Assembly (NCBI GenBank): GCA_946811185.2
Contig: OX328108.1
Span: 8,700,412 to 8,764,411, forward strand
DNA: 64,000 bases
Source of the DNA: Hippopus hippopus
Taxonomy: Eukaryota; Mollusca; Bivalvia; Cardiida; Cardiidae
Direction: 5' to 3'
A model generated the notes under the pieces. It searched no databases. It had not been told where the DNA came from and worked only from the letters and a program-made list of their open reading frames with translations. Shown here piece after piece: positions 22,702 to 33,100 of the stretch. Position 1 is the stretch's first letter, and each line of letters begins with the position of its first letter. The position numbers and the translations under genes were made by a program.

Positions 22702-24053
22702 AGTAGTAATAGCGTCTCTTTGCTTGTAAACAAAGATGCTAGGTTGTTATAGAAACATACATGTTGAAACTTGTTTCACCATGAAGACTAACCTACTGTG
22801 TAGTATACGGGTTATTATGATGTCATCTATTTGAATTGTTTTTCAATAGCGCCACTCGTCTTTAAGTGCTCTTCAAATATTGGTGATTGGTACTTAATCC
22901 GCCTAAAGATACTTTGAGGTATATGAAGACTGATTAAAGATGTAATTTGATTGTGTCTTTAAAGTGAAGACAATGTATACATTATTTGAAAAACCTTATT
23001 GGTACGAAATTTGAAGCTCTGATAAATGGTAAAAACATTGTGGGAAAAAAGATGGTTGGACGAGGTATTGAGATAAAACCCACCACCTTTTAATTATTAT
23101 AAACCTATTGGCTGGTAAGCGCGACTAACTGACCTTTTATGGACGATGTAGATCGAGCTTAGACTGTACAGGATATGCAGTTTGATCTTTGTTAAGGACA
23201 GTGTAGATCAAGATCAGACTACACAGAACATGCTGAGCGACCTTCTAATTATAATTAACCCTTTGTGTAGATGAAGATCAGACTGCACAGAACATTCAGT
23301 TTGATCTTTGTTGCGGCTAGTGTAGATCAAGATTAGACTGCGCAGAACATGCGGCGCGAGCCCCCCAATTATTATTAACCCTTTAGCTGTTGCGCGCGAC
23401 TCACTGACCTTTTACGGGCACTGTAGATCAAAGTCTGACTGCAGAAGAACATGCGCTCTAATGTTTGTTGCGGACAGTGTAGATCAAGATCAGACTACAA
23501 AGAACATGCAGCCGTCCAATTATTATTAATCCTTTAGCTGTTGCGCGCGACTCACTGACCTTTTACAGGCACTGTAGATCAAAGTCTGACTGCAGAAGAA
23601 CATGCGCTTTAATGTTTGTTGCGGACAGTGTAGATCAATATTTCGGTTATTGATGTCGAATTGAAAATTTAAGTGTAGATCAAGATCATACTACACAGAA
23701 CACGATAAGGTAATATTATTTCCCCCTAAATCATAACTTTGAAACAGCAATATTTGGGTTATTGGAGGTTATTGATGTAAAGGATGTGAGCAGTACGTTT
23801 AATCTCGTTCAAACGTGTCCAGTCAAGTTTCTTTTTTGTCGGTTATTTCATTATATAAATTTTACTACGATGTCTTTAAACAATTATTGACTTTCCGCCC
23901 CCTTTTAATTGCCAAGCGCCACTCACTGACCTTTTGAGGACAGTGTAGATCGAAATCAGACTACAAAGAACATGCAGCCGTCCAATTATTATTGTTAAGT
24001 TTCTTTTTGTCAGTTATTGCTTTATATAAATTTTACTGCGATGTCTTTAAACA
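22702..24053 (+). repeat. left TIR of the Polinton (1.35 kb)
   Basis: It pairs with 36176-37526 in reverse complement with about ten differences. The outer ~400 bp are unique sequence. The inner ~950 bp are a chain of REP-A-like modules (GATCAAGATCAGACTACACA, CTGTTGCGCGCGACTCACTG) separated by AATTATTATTAACCC spacers. Beyond 24053 the similarity drops, but REP-A-like units continue to about 24215. Confidence 0.9.
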
Positions 24054-24524
24054 ATTATTGACTTTCCACCCCAATATTATTAACCCTTTGGCAGCTTAGT
24101 GCAAATCACTGACCTTTTGCACACAGTGTCGATCAAGATCAGACTACAGAAGAACATGTAGTTTAATATTTGTTACTTATTGGGTAGATCAAGATCAGAC
24201 TGCGCAAAACAGAATAATGGCCTCGGGTAAAAACTAGTAATTGTAACCTTCCCTGAGTGTTACAGAAACATACATGTTAAAACTTGTTTTACTGTGAAGA
24301 CTGACCCTGCCTTCTGATTGGTTATTTTTCTGTCTAAAGGGTCGACATGTCCATAGCTGTTTGATCCTAATCTGAAAATAGTCCACTAACCAAAATGAAG
24401 AATTATGACGTTATTTCTAAAAATAAAATCACGCCTCTTTTTGAAAACGAGGCTGTCGCTGCAGTTTTTATGGACGCTATTGACCGTTTCTTATCATTCT
24501 AATTCTAGAATTGAAACCGTCAAC

Positions 24525-27179
24525 ATGAATACTTTTGAAGCTACTTTAGAAATTATTGTGAACTCTTTTACCAATGCTGAGGAATTAATGAATTTTGCGG
24601 CAACGATAGGAATTCAAGATTCTCCGATAGTGAGGTTCCGTTTATTTCAACTACAAAACCTGGAATACGATTCTGAGTTTGTGAACGGACAAATAGAAAA
24701 TGTGATGGAACATTTGGACGGGCCAATAAACATTACGAGTGAGACCATTACAGACGATTTAGAACTGGCACTGCAATATATAAGAAGGGAAGAGGAGATA
24801 GAGGCGTCCATTAAAGCTCTTCTATTTGACGAGGAAATGGACAATATAGCCAGAGTCTGTATAGAAGATGGAGAGTGGAACCCTGAATCTCCAAGCACAG
24901 TGCGAGAATCTCAGCAGGGGTCAGCGTACAACTTAAACTATACGATGAAAAAGAAATCAGAAAGAACGTATGCAAAAAATGCGGCAGTGGATCGGACCTA
25001 CCAAGTGAAAATGAATGAACAGCATCATGGATTACGGTTACAAGACGTAAAGAAAGGACTTCACCAGATGTTTGAAGATGTGTTAGAAAAAGCTCGGGGT
25101 TATTTAGCGGAGAATGATTTGGGAAGAGTGGTCATCCACCATAATGGATTACACGATCCCATTATTGTTCCCCTACAACCCTGGGAGAACCTACACGTCG
25201 ACACGGTGATGGAGATTATTGAGAAAGTACTTAACAGCAACCAAGATCTCTCCATTGATGATAGTTTTGAGATTATCGTTGGATCCATTGACCTACCCAA
25301 AGGAGGAGCGAGGAGACGAATTACAAAAATTAAAGGTGAGAAAAACTCTCTACATTTAAAAAAGTCAATTGTTACTATCGAGAATGAAGACAACATGTGT
25401 ATGGCGAGAGCTATAGGCGTCGGCTGGGCAAAGTTACGCCGATGCAGTCAAGAAGAGTGGAAGGAGGTGACGAAGAAGAGACAGGGTAAAAGTAATTTAG
25501 ATTTAGTATTGGAACACCAGAAAGTGCCAAAAAGCTATTACAATGATCTAGTGAACAAAAACCTTAAACAGCAGAAACAGTTAGCAGAAGCATTATGTCA
25601 GTATGCCGGGGTAAACGCAGACAGACCGGCCAGTCTCAATGATGTGGGGGCGTTTGAAGAGCTTCTCGGGGTTCGTGTGATGGTGGTGAGTGCTCGTTTA
25701 GGCAATAAATTTATTACAGCGCCAAGCAGTGATGACCGCCCGTGTGTCTACATTTATTTAGTGGACGACGAGCACTTTCACGCCATAACCAGCATCACGG
25801 GGTTCTTCAGCGCCATATACTTTTGCGATAAATGCCTCAAACATTATGATCATAGGGAATACCATGAATGCGAAATAAAGTGTATTGTCTGCAAGAGAAA
25901 CTTATGTTATGATGAGGAGCCTGTCAAATGCGCGAACTGTAACATGACTTGTAGATCAGTAGAGTGTTACGACGAACATAAGAAGGTCCCTTTACATACC
26001 AAAGGGAAAAAGAAAGGACAGCCCAGTGGCCCTTCACAATGCGAAAAATGGTGGAAATGCCCCACATGTTTCAAGGTGTTGAGAACAGACAAACGTAAAA
26101 AGGAGGAGCATCGATGTGGCGAATACCAGTGCTCCTCCTGTCACAAATATGTCATGGATGATCATAAATGTTATTTAAGAGCCACACCGGCCAAAGAATA
26201 TTACATTCCAAAATTTATATTTTTTGATTTTGAATGCAGTCAGGATGAGATGAGCTACTGCGTTGAAGGATACGTACCCGATTCTAAATTGAATTGTAAG
26301 GACTGCCAATTGCCAGAGATATGTAAATCTTGCTCCAAATGTCAGAATTGCAAAACAGCATGGTGCGGTAAAGCGACCCACCGTCCAAACTTTGTTGTAG
26401 CGCATTCAGTATGCCCTAAATGCATTGAAAAAGAACTGACACCCGATTCCGTATGTAAGGGTTGTGGTACTCGTTGCGAAGAATGTGACAACACTGATCT
26501 GCACGAGAATGAGGACCCAGGTCCTTGTCCCGGTAAATGCGGATTCAGAGAAGTCATATTCGAGGGCGCGGATACCGCCGAAAAGTTTGGACAGTGGCTC
26601 TTTACGGATCAACACGAATATTTCAAGGTTGTTGCCCATAACATGAAAGGGTATGATGGCTATTTTATTTTGGAATATTTGATCGATCAATCCATAAGGC
26701 CGGACAAAATTATTTACAACGGTTCGAAAATTATGTATATGACAGTGGAGAAAGATTTACATATGAAGGTGATTGACAGTCTCAACTTTTTACCCATGAA
26801 ATTATCAGCACTCCCCGAAGCATTTGGCTTACATGAATTGAAAAAAGGGTGGTTCCCGCATTATTTTAATACTAGAGAGAATCAAAATTATGTTGGACCC
26901 TACCCTGATGCTAAAGATTATGGTTACGATTTTATGAGTGAGAAAGAAAGAAGCGAGTTAATAGCGTGGTTGAGTGAGAGAGAAAATGAAATATTTGATT
27001 TTAGAAAAGAAATGTTAGAATATTGTAGAAGTGATGTTGATATTTTAAGACAAGCTTGTATGAAATTTAGACATTTATTAATGAGTGCTACGGGGGAAGA
27101 GATAGTGGTTGTCAACAAAAAAGGGAAGGAAGAGAAAAAATGGGTTGGAGCCGTGGATCCATCGATTCAGTCACTATAG
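24525..27179 (+). CDS. Polinton PolB, N-terminal part: zinc region and 3'-5' exonuclease
   Basis: This is the first part of a protein-primed family B DNA polymerase that would copy the element. I chose the ATG at 24525 (MNTFEATLEII); an earlier in-frame ATG at 24405 adds 40 residues unlike the family. In 24405-based residue numbers: an N-terminal helical region, then the MCMARAIGVGWAK...FFSAIYFCDKC segment seen in animal PolB elements (330-480), and a cysteine-rich zinc region to ~590. Exo I follows (FFDFEC, ~608), then a second Cys cluster (CKDCQLPEICKSCSKC), Exo II (AHNMKGYDGYF, ~745) and Exo III (YCRSDVDIL, ~872). The frame ends at 27179 while the protein continues in another frame from 27140. 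Base composition is richer in GC than its surroundings. Confidence 0.88.
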   Translation: MNTFEATLEIIVNSFTNAEELMNFAATIGIQDSPIVRFRLFQLQNLEYDSEFVNGQIENVMEHLDGPINITSETITDDLELALQYIRREEEIEASIKALLFDEEMDNIARVCIEDGEWNPESPSTVRESQQGSAYNLNYTMKKKSERTYAKNAAVDRTYQVKMNEQHHGLRLQDVKKGLHQMFEDVLEKARGYLAENDLGRVVIHHNGLHDPIIVPLQPWENLHVDTVMEIIEKVLNSNQDLSIDDSFEIIVGSIDLPKGGARRRITKIKGEKNSLHLKKSIVTIENEDNMCMARAIGVGWAKLRRCSQEEWKEVTKKRQGKSNLDLVLEHQKVPKSYYNDLVNKNLKQQKQLAEALCQYAGVNADRPASLNDVGAFEELLGVRVMVVSARLGNKFITAPSSDDRPCVYIYLVDDEHFHAITSITGFFSAIYFCDKCLKHYDHREYHECEIKCIVCKRNLCYDEEPVKCANCNMTCRSVECYDEHKKVPLHTKGKKKGQPSGPSQCEKWWKCPTCFKVLRTDKRKKEEHRCGEYQCSSCHKYVMDDHKCYLRATPAKEYYIPKFIFFDFECSQDEMSYCVEGYVPDSKLNCKDCQLPEICKSCSKCQNCKTAWCGKATHRPNFVVAHSVCPKCIEKELTPDSVCKGCGTRCEECDNTDLHENEDPGPCPGKCGFREVIFEGADTAEKFGQWLFTDQHEYFKVVAHNMKGYDGYFILEYLIDQSIRPDKIIYNGSKIMYMTVEKDLHMKVIDSLNFLPMKLSALPEAFGLHELKKGWFPHYFNTRENQNYVGPYPDAKDYGYDFMSEKERSELIAWLSERENEIFDFRKEMLEYCRSDVDILRQACMKFRHLLMSATGEEIVVVNKKGKEEKKWVGAVDPSIQSL

Positions 27180-29329
27180 CTTCCGTTTGCATGAATGTTT
27201 TTAGAACCAAATTTTTGGAAGAAACATGGCGCGTAAAACTGCAAGGCAATAATCAATGGGTACCCGCAAAAGTCATCGACGAAAAATTGTACATACAAAA
27301 AGGAAACGAATGGGTCAACGAATCCAAATTGAAAGGAGTGAAAGTGTGCAAGAAAGAATTTGTAAGTACCCCCATAGCGGAAATGGAAGAAACATGGCGC
27401 GTAAAACTGCAAGGCAATGATCAATGGGTACCCGCAAAAGTCATCGACGAAAAATTGTATATACAAAACGGAAACGAATGGGTCCACGAATCCGAATTGA
27501 ATGGAGAGAAAGTGTGCGAGAAAGAATTCGTGAGTTCCCCCATAGCGAAAATTCCTCCCAGTGGTTACAATGATCAGTACAGTAAAGCGTCAATTCAATG
27601 GTTAGAGTGGAGGGCGAAACTCGATAACGTCCACATCCAACATGCTTTGAATGAAGGGGAGAAAACGATCCCCGGCACTCGCTACAAATTGGACGGATAT
27701 TGTAGAGAAACCAACACGGTCTATGAATATCACGGTTGTATATTTCATGGTTGTCCCGTGTGTTTCTCTGACAATCGTGAAGAAACGTACCATCCACTCA
27801 CACACCAGTCTTTGGACGAATTGTACGCATTGACATTAAAAAAGAAAACACACCTCGAAAATTCAGGTATGAAATATATTTGTATTTGGGATCACGACTT
27901 CAAAAAACAACAAAACCAAAACCCTGAACTTCGGCAATTCATTTCTCAGCTAGATATCATGGATCGACTAGACCCGAGAGAAAGTTTCTTTGGGGGTCGC
28001 ACCAATGCGAGCCGGCTCTATTACAAAGTAAAAGAAAACGAGCGAGTGAAATATGTGGATTTTACGAGTCTGTATCCATGGGTAAACAAGTATTGTCGAT
28101 ATCCCTTAGGTCACCCCACAGTCATTACCAAAGATTTCGGGGACATCAAGGATTATTTTGGTATTGCCAAGGTGAAGATTATCCCTCCCAGGGGACTCTA
28201 TCACCCAGTCCTTCCTTACAGGTCCAACGGCAAACTAAAGTTTTCTTTATGTCGGACCTGCGCGGATACCGAAAGTCAAACCCCGTGCGAATGTACAAAT
28301 GAACAAAGAGAGTTGACTGGTACGTGGTGCACCCCCGAAATAGAAACGGCTGTCAGATTAGGGTATAAAATCACAAAAATTTATGAAGTATACCACTGGG
28401 AAGAAAGCACTCAATATGACCCCAAAACCCATGAAGGAGGACTGTTTGCTCAATATATTAACACATTTTTGAAATTTAAACAAGAAGCAAGCGGCCCTCC
28501 CAAATGGATTAAATGTTACGATGATATGAATAAGTACATCGGACAATATGTGGAAAAAGAAGGGGTCTCATTGGATCGACAAAATATTCGAAAGAACCCA
28601 GGACTTAGAGCTTTGGCAAAACTGTGTCTCAATAGCTTTTGGGGGAAGTTTGGTCAGAGACTTAATATGCGACAAACGGAATTTTTTCACGAAAGTCAGG
28701 CCAACATGTTTTTTCAACTTTTTTCCGATCCATTGAAGCAACCCATCGATTTTCATATATTGTCTAATGATACGATACAAGTCGAATGGCAGTATAAGGA
28801 CGATTGTCAACCCGAAGATAACAAAACCAATATATATTTGGCAACATTTACAACGTGCTGGGCCAGACTTAAACTTTACAGTGTACTTGAGGCATTAAAC
28901 AGAAGAGTCTTGTATTACGATACGGACAGTGTGATATACGTGAGTCGTCCAAATGAGTATGATCCACCTCTAGGTGATTACTTGGGTGAACTGACGAATG
29001 AGCTTCAGAATGGAGAGTACATTGTGGAGTTTGTGTCTGGGGGGCCAAAAAATTATGCCTACAAAACGAATGAAAACAACGAAACTTGTAAAGTGAGGGG
29101 ATTTACCCTAAATTATAAAAACAGTCAACTCATTAATTTCCATAGCGTGAAAGATATAGTCACAGACCCTCAAAGTAGTTCAAATATCACTGTGACCAAT
29201 CCTAGTAAAATTTGTAGGGATAAAAAGAAAAGAAAATTGTATAATAGAGAAGAACAAAAAAGTTATCAAATGGTTTATACAAAAAGACGAAAAGTAGACC
29301 ACTTTGATACAGAGCCATACGGGTTTTGA
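27140..29329 (+). CDS. Polinton PolB, C-terminal part: polymerase palm (frameshifted from previous)
   Basis: It continues the polymerase after a frame break near 27160; the nominal Met at 27140 lies in the overlap and is probably not a real start. ASVCMNVFRTKFL matches the segment before the palm in this family. Next come two 56-residue repeats and IPPSGYNDQYSKASIQWLEW. Motif A is VDFTSLYPWVNKY (~307), motif B LNSFWGKFGQR (~497) and motif C YYDTDSVIYV (~594). All catalytic aspartates are present (DFTSLYP, DTD). The C-terminus KRRKVDHFDTEPYGF is complete and typical. Apart from the single frame break the gene looks intact. Confidence 0.88.
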   Translation: MGWSRGSIDSVTIASVCMNVFRTKFLEETWRVKLQGNNQWVPAKVIDEKLYIQKGNEWVNESKLKGVKVCKKEFVSTPIAEMEETWRVKLQGNDQWVPAKVIDEKLYIQNGNEWVHESELNGEKVCEKEFVSSPIAKIPPSGYNDQYSKASIQWLEWRAKLDNVHIQHALNEGEKTIPGTRYKLDGYCRETNTVYEYHGCIFHGCPVCFSDNREETYHPLTHQSLDELYALTLKKKTHLENSGMKYICIWDHDFKKQQNQNPELRQFISQLDIMDRLDPRESFFGGRTNASRLYYKVKENERVKYVDFTSLYPWVNKYCRYPLGHPTVITKDFGDIKDYFGIAKVKIIPPRGLYHPVLPYRSNGKLKFSLCRTCADTESQTPCECTNEQRELTGTWCTPEIETAVRLGYKITKIYEVYHWEESTQYDPKTHEGGLFAQYINTFLKFKQEASGPPKWIKCYDDMNKYIGQYVEKEGVSLDRQNIRKNPGLRALAKLCLNSFWGKFGQRLNMRQTEFFHESQANMFFQLFSDPLKQPIDFHILSNDTIQVEWQYKDDCQPEDNKTNIYLATFTTCWARLKLYSVLEALNRRVLYYDTDSVIYVSRPNEYDPPLGDYLGELTNELQNGEYIVEFVSGGPKNYAYKTNENNETCKVRGFTLNYKNSQLINFHSVKDIVTDPQSSSNITVTNPSKICRDKKKRKLYNREEQKSYQMVYTKRRKVDHFDTEPYGF
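27217..27552 (+). repeat. in-frame tandem duplication, 2 x 168 bp, within PolB
   Basis: Two copies at 27217-27384 and 27385-27552 encode 56-residue units starting EETWRVKLQGN. They read GNNQWVPAKVIDEKLYIQ in the first and GNDQWVPAKVIDEKLYIQ in the second. The copies are close to 90% identical and stay in frame, inserted between the FRTKFL and IPPSGY family blocks. Confidence 0.95.
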
Positions 29330-29399
29330 TAGTCGATCTCTGTCAAATTTGCTTTCAACGATATTACGACATTTATATGTAAACCTGTAAGATATTTCT

Positions 29400-29830
29400 T
29401 CATTGTCACTCAATTCTCAAAAAGATAAAAAAAAAAAAATGTCACTCAATTTTCAAAAAAATGTGTCAGACAGATACTAAAAACTGTCACACAAATATTA
29501 AAAAGTATCACTCATTTTCTTAAAAGTATCACTCATTTTTCAAAAAGGTCACTACCCTCTACGTTTTTGTACTTTTAAACGTAAATTCCCGTAGGGTCCG
29601 TTTCAAAAAAGTGTCACTCATTTTTCAAAAAGGTCACTACCTTCTACGTTTTTGTACTTTTAAACGTAATTCCCGTAGGGTCCGTTTCAAAAAAGTGTCA
29701 CTCATTTTTCAAAAAGTGACACTCATTTTCTAAAAAGTGTCATTCATTTTCTTAAAAGAGTTACTCATTTTTCAAAAAGTGTCTATCATTTTCTTAAGAA
29801 TGTCATTCATTTTCTTAAAAGTGTTACTCA
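29400..29830 (+). repeat. tandem repeats of a GTCACTCATTTT unit
   Basis: About fifteen degenerate units of 18-24 bases (TGTCACTCATTTTCTTAAAA). In the middle are two ~85-bp direct copies (about 29527-29611 and 29612-29697) that contain TCTACGTTTTTGTACTTTTA. A short frame at the right end (29891-29982, MNFPLCFELMKQARNRQRSL) may be a gene scrap. Confidence 0.85.
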
Positions 29831-30234
29831 TCTGTTGTTCATCTTATTGTATCATGATTGTATTGCTTGTAAATAAAAAGATATTAAGAATGAATTTCCC
29901 TTTGTGTTTTGAGTTAATGAAACAAGCAAGAAATCGTCAACGTTCTCTATTTGATTTACCAGGTTCCTCCAGCGCGTTATAATTAAGCTTTTTTTTTTTG
30001 GGGGGGGGGGGGGAGAAACACAGCTTTAGTATATTTAACACAAACATGATCTAAGAAGATGCAAAAATTATAGGAAAAATGCAAATTTAAAGCTTAATGT
30101 GAAAAATGCATGTAAAAACTGTCGTGTTAAAAGAAAATAAAAGCTGTATGACACCAATACTTTGAATTTTTTACCACTAGGAAAATGTTCAGATATTCAA
30201 AGCAATTTAGCTTTTTTGCTTAAATGATTGACTC

Positions 30235-30985
30235 CATCTCTGAAGGAGTCGAAAATATCGTGAGAAAAGGAGAAAATGCTGGTTACCAGCATTTTCTCCC
30301 CCACCCACAATGCTCCCACATGCTCTTTACGTACAACTGTTGGAAAAAAAAAACAGCAATGCAAAAGTTACTGTAGCTTATAAAGCTACCTAATAATCGT
30401 AATAGAGAGTGTGCATTGAGGCAAGATCAGACAATGCAGTAGAGCAGGCTGACCTGAGTAACATGTAAATTGAAGTCATCAGTCATCTTGTCTCCGATTC
30501 AAATTAACACCAATGATAAATAAACTGTTACCAAACAACCCTGTTTCAAAAATCCCTATTGGAAAAAACGGGAATATGAAAACACTGTGAGAAAATCCAG
30601 TAGCCCGCAAATGCTGCTTTCCTCACACTGTCCCAATCCCTTTAAAGATGATTTCTATCACTCAGACCATATCTACCGGAGATACATATTCAATACAACT
30701 ACTTCTAATTACTTTAACTCTTTACCAGACGACAAAATCGTGGACTTGACTGAAATGAAAGTATTATTTCTTTGCAGACGACAAATCAAATGTGACTTAG
30801 AAATTGAAATTTGTTTTGGGAACAGTAGAAAACATGGTGGGAAAAGTAGAAAATGTTGTAGGAAAAGGAGAAAATGCTGGTTACAAGCATTTTCTCCTTT
30901 TACCATCATTCTCCCCTTTTTCCACTATGCTCTCAAAGGGCTTCTTTCGTAGGGTTTTTAGAAGTAGGGATTGTGCGGTAAAAGG
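30235..30985. repeat. two REP-D copies inside the Polinton
   Basis: 30240-30320 has AAATGCTGGTTACCAGCATT. About 30715-30985 has ACTCTTTACCAGACGACAAA at one end and a triple GTGGGAAAAG stretch near the core. They show that REP-D has invaded the element. Confidence 0.75.
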
Positions 30986-31315
30986 TTAGATATATATATA
31001 TAGAATAGTAAGCTCCTTACTAAAGAATTCAAATAATACTTTAGAATTCATTCCATGTGGAGTAATAGTACCAAGAATGTGCATCCAAGATGTTTCTTTC
31101 AATAGTCTTTTCCTGTTATTTGAAACTTTCTCAATAGACATAAATGTAAAATCATGAATGATATGTCCAGGGGAATTGAAATGTTCTGAAACATTTGTAA
31201 TCATATCAGGGAAATGTAGAATGTCAAATTTATGTTTATTTATGCGATTGGCACATTTCTGGTGGGTTTGTCCAACATACTGAAATTTACATTTCTTACA
31301 TGTAATTAAATATAT
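30986..31315 (-). pseudogene. GIY-YIG endonuclease fragment, Penelope-like type
   Basis: The reading is IYLITCKKCKFQYVGQTHQK, then INKHKFDILHFPDM, SEHFNSPGHIIHDF and LLKETSWMHILGTITPHGMN. These match the C-terminal GIY-YIG nuclease of Penelope-like retroelements (YLITC...YVGQT, HFNSPGH, W...L.TI.PHGMN). About 110 codons are open. No reverse transcriptase is visible upstream (31316-31900), so this is a 5'-truncated scrap. It could instead be a captured endonuclease, but the length argues for a fossil. Confidence 0.7.
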
Positions 31316-32079
31316 TATATGTATTTATATATATTACATCAGTAGAAATGCAGGAAAGGTCTTGCTTTATTTAATGCATGCATGATGTAGTACTGCTTGT
31401 AAAACAATCAGACTCATGAATGGTTAAGCACTTAATGGTTGAAATGTTTCAGTATGGGAACTTTTTTTGACATACACACTCTTTACAATGTATTTTACGG
31501 ATCAGAATCTCTTCTGATTAGTCCACTTCCTTTTGCAGTTAATTGGTTGTCTAATTATAGAACGACTGTCTGATTTCTTAACAGGTCATTTTCGTCATGA
31601 TCTAAACATAGATAACGTGTCCAATCATGTTTGTCAGTTTATTAACTAGACAACAGGATAAGTAGTTAAAACAATCTGATGCCATTTCTTGTCCTGGTAA
31701 ATATCATTTCCAGCTTGTTACTCGGTTTATAAAATTCTCAATGTCAGATATCATAATTGAACGTTTGGGTCATTTTGAAGCGTTTGCCACACCATTTCTC
31801 TGTGTCAGTATGGTTTAATCACTTTTGTATTACACTATGCATGACTCGTTTGTTGAAAATTACAAAGGCACTTAAATTACATGTTTAAAAGTGCTTTGTG
31901 ATGATAGAAGTCGAAAATGTGAAATGAAAGTTTTATACTGAAGTTCTTAACGATAATAAAGTAAATGGAACACCGCAGGGCTTAATGAACTTAATAAATG
32001 ACGGCCTACTTTATTATCCAATCAAGGACGATTTAAATTTAGTCAAATGCAAACGTGTTAAACCATACACTAATACCAG
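31316..32079. other. no gene recognised
   Basis: AT-rich Polinton interior. I searched both strands by eye for integrase, ATPase and capsid motifs and found none. Confidence 0.4.
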
Positions 32080-33100
32080 TATGCGTTATAACATATATAA
32101 AGCTACTTTTACCTTTTGGTGTTCTTTTATAGTAATCTTTATAGAAAATGGCGTCATTTCCGGCCTCCGACTCCTCAAAAATGTATTCCTTACCTTCGTA
32201 AATGGAGTTCTTAGCAAAAGTTAATACAAATAGGTACCAAGATCATGAATATCGATTCATGAACAATGATTTTAGCATTTTTTTGTTAGAGTTACTGCAT
32301 TAATAGCCTATCTGAAATATTTCAGGTAATATTACGATATCACTTTAATCTCTAGGTGAATTCTGAGTTCAAAAGTGACTTATCGTGGTTAGAGACCAAC
32401 AGTGTTAACGTTTATGAATATTTCTAATAAAAGGAAAGTTTTGATATGGAGTGGGGAATGTGAACATTATATGGGTAAGTTTTATCTATTTCATCTAATG
32501 GTTACAGTAACAGTCTGGTATGCCAGTATCTTGAAGAATATATTCAACCTACGTATCATTTACACAACGAAAGTTTTAGTTCCACTGGCCAAAGGTCAGC
32601 AAGCTTATGTAATGGCCCTATGTCTATCGTGCGTGTATGCCTGTGTCCGCCCATTGTCTCAATTTTCGAACAACTTCTTCTCATAAACTACGAGGGTTAT
32701 TTCAAAGGATTTTACCTGTTTTTTTTTCTTAATGCTAATGCCAGTGCGTATAATAACATATACAAAGGTTTGTTTTTGTTTTTGTCTTGTGCTGATCTTC
32801 TATGGTAATTTTTATAGAAAATGAGGTCATTTTTAACCGCCATCTCACCAGAATGTATTCGTTACCCCCCATAAATGGATTTCTGAGCGAAAGTTAATAC
32901 AAGTGGACACAAAGATCTCGCAATTCGGTTCATAACAAACGATTTTTAGCCACTTTTTGTTTAAGTTACTGTATTAATAGCGTATCTAAAATCTTTCAGG
33001 CAACGTTACGATCTCACTATGATCTTTAGGTAAATTTTGACTTCCAATTTGAATTCCAAGCGAAAAATTATCGTGGACAGACACCAAGAACGTAAAAGTC
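32080..33100 (+). repeat. diverged direct duplication (~340 bp, ~660 bp apart)
   Basis: 32080-32410 and 32741-33100 align over most of their length. Shared blocks include TTTATAGAAAATG, AATGTATTC, AAAGTTAATACAA, GTTACTG.ATTAATAG and TTATCGTGG. Identity is roughly three quarters. Neither copy keeps a reading frame. Confidence 0.75.

Noticed and set aside
24405..24524. Upstream Met at 24405 as PolB start
   Set aside because: The added 40 residues are unlike the family and the ATG at 24525 has a better context; kept only as an alternative.
27167..27805. Minus-strand frames of 67-118 codons
   Set aside because: Antisense shadows of the PolB gene, including its tandem duplication.
29400..29830. 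Possible CRISPR-type array
   Set aside because: Degenerate units without unique spacers, inside a eukaryotic mobile element.
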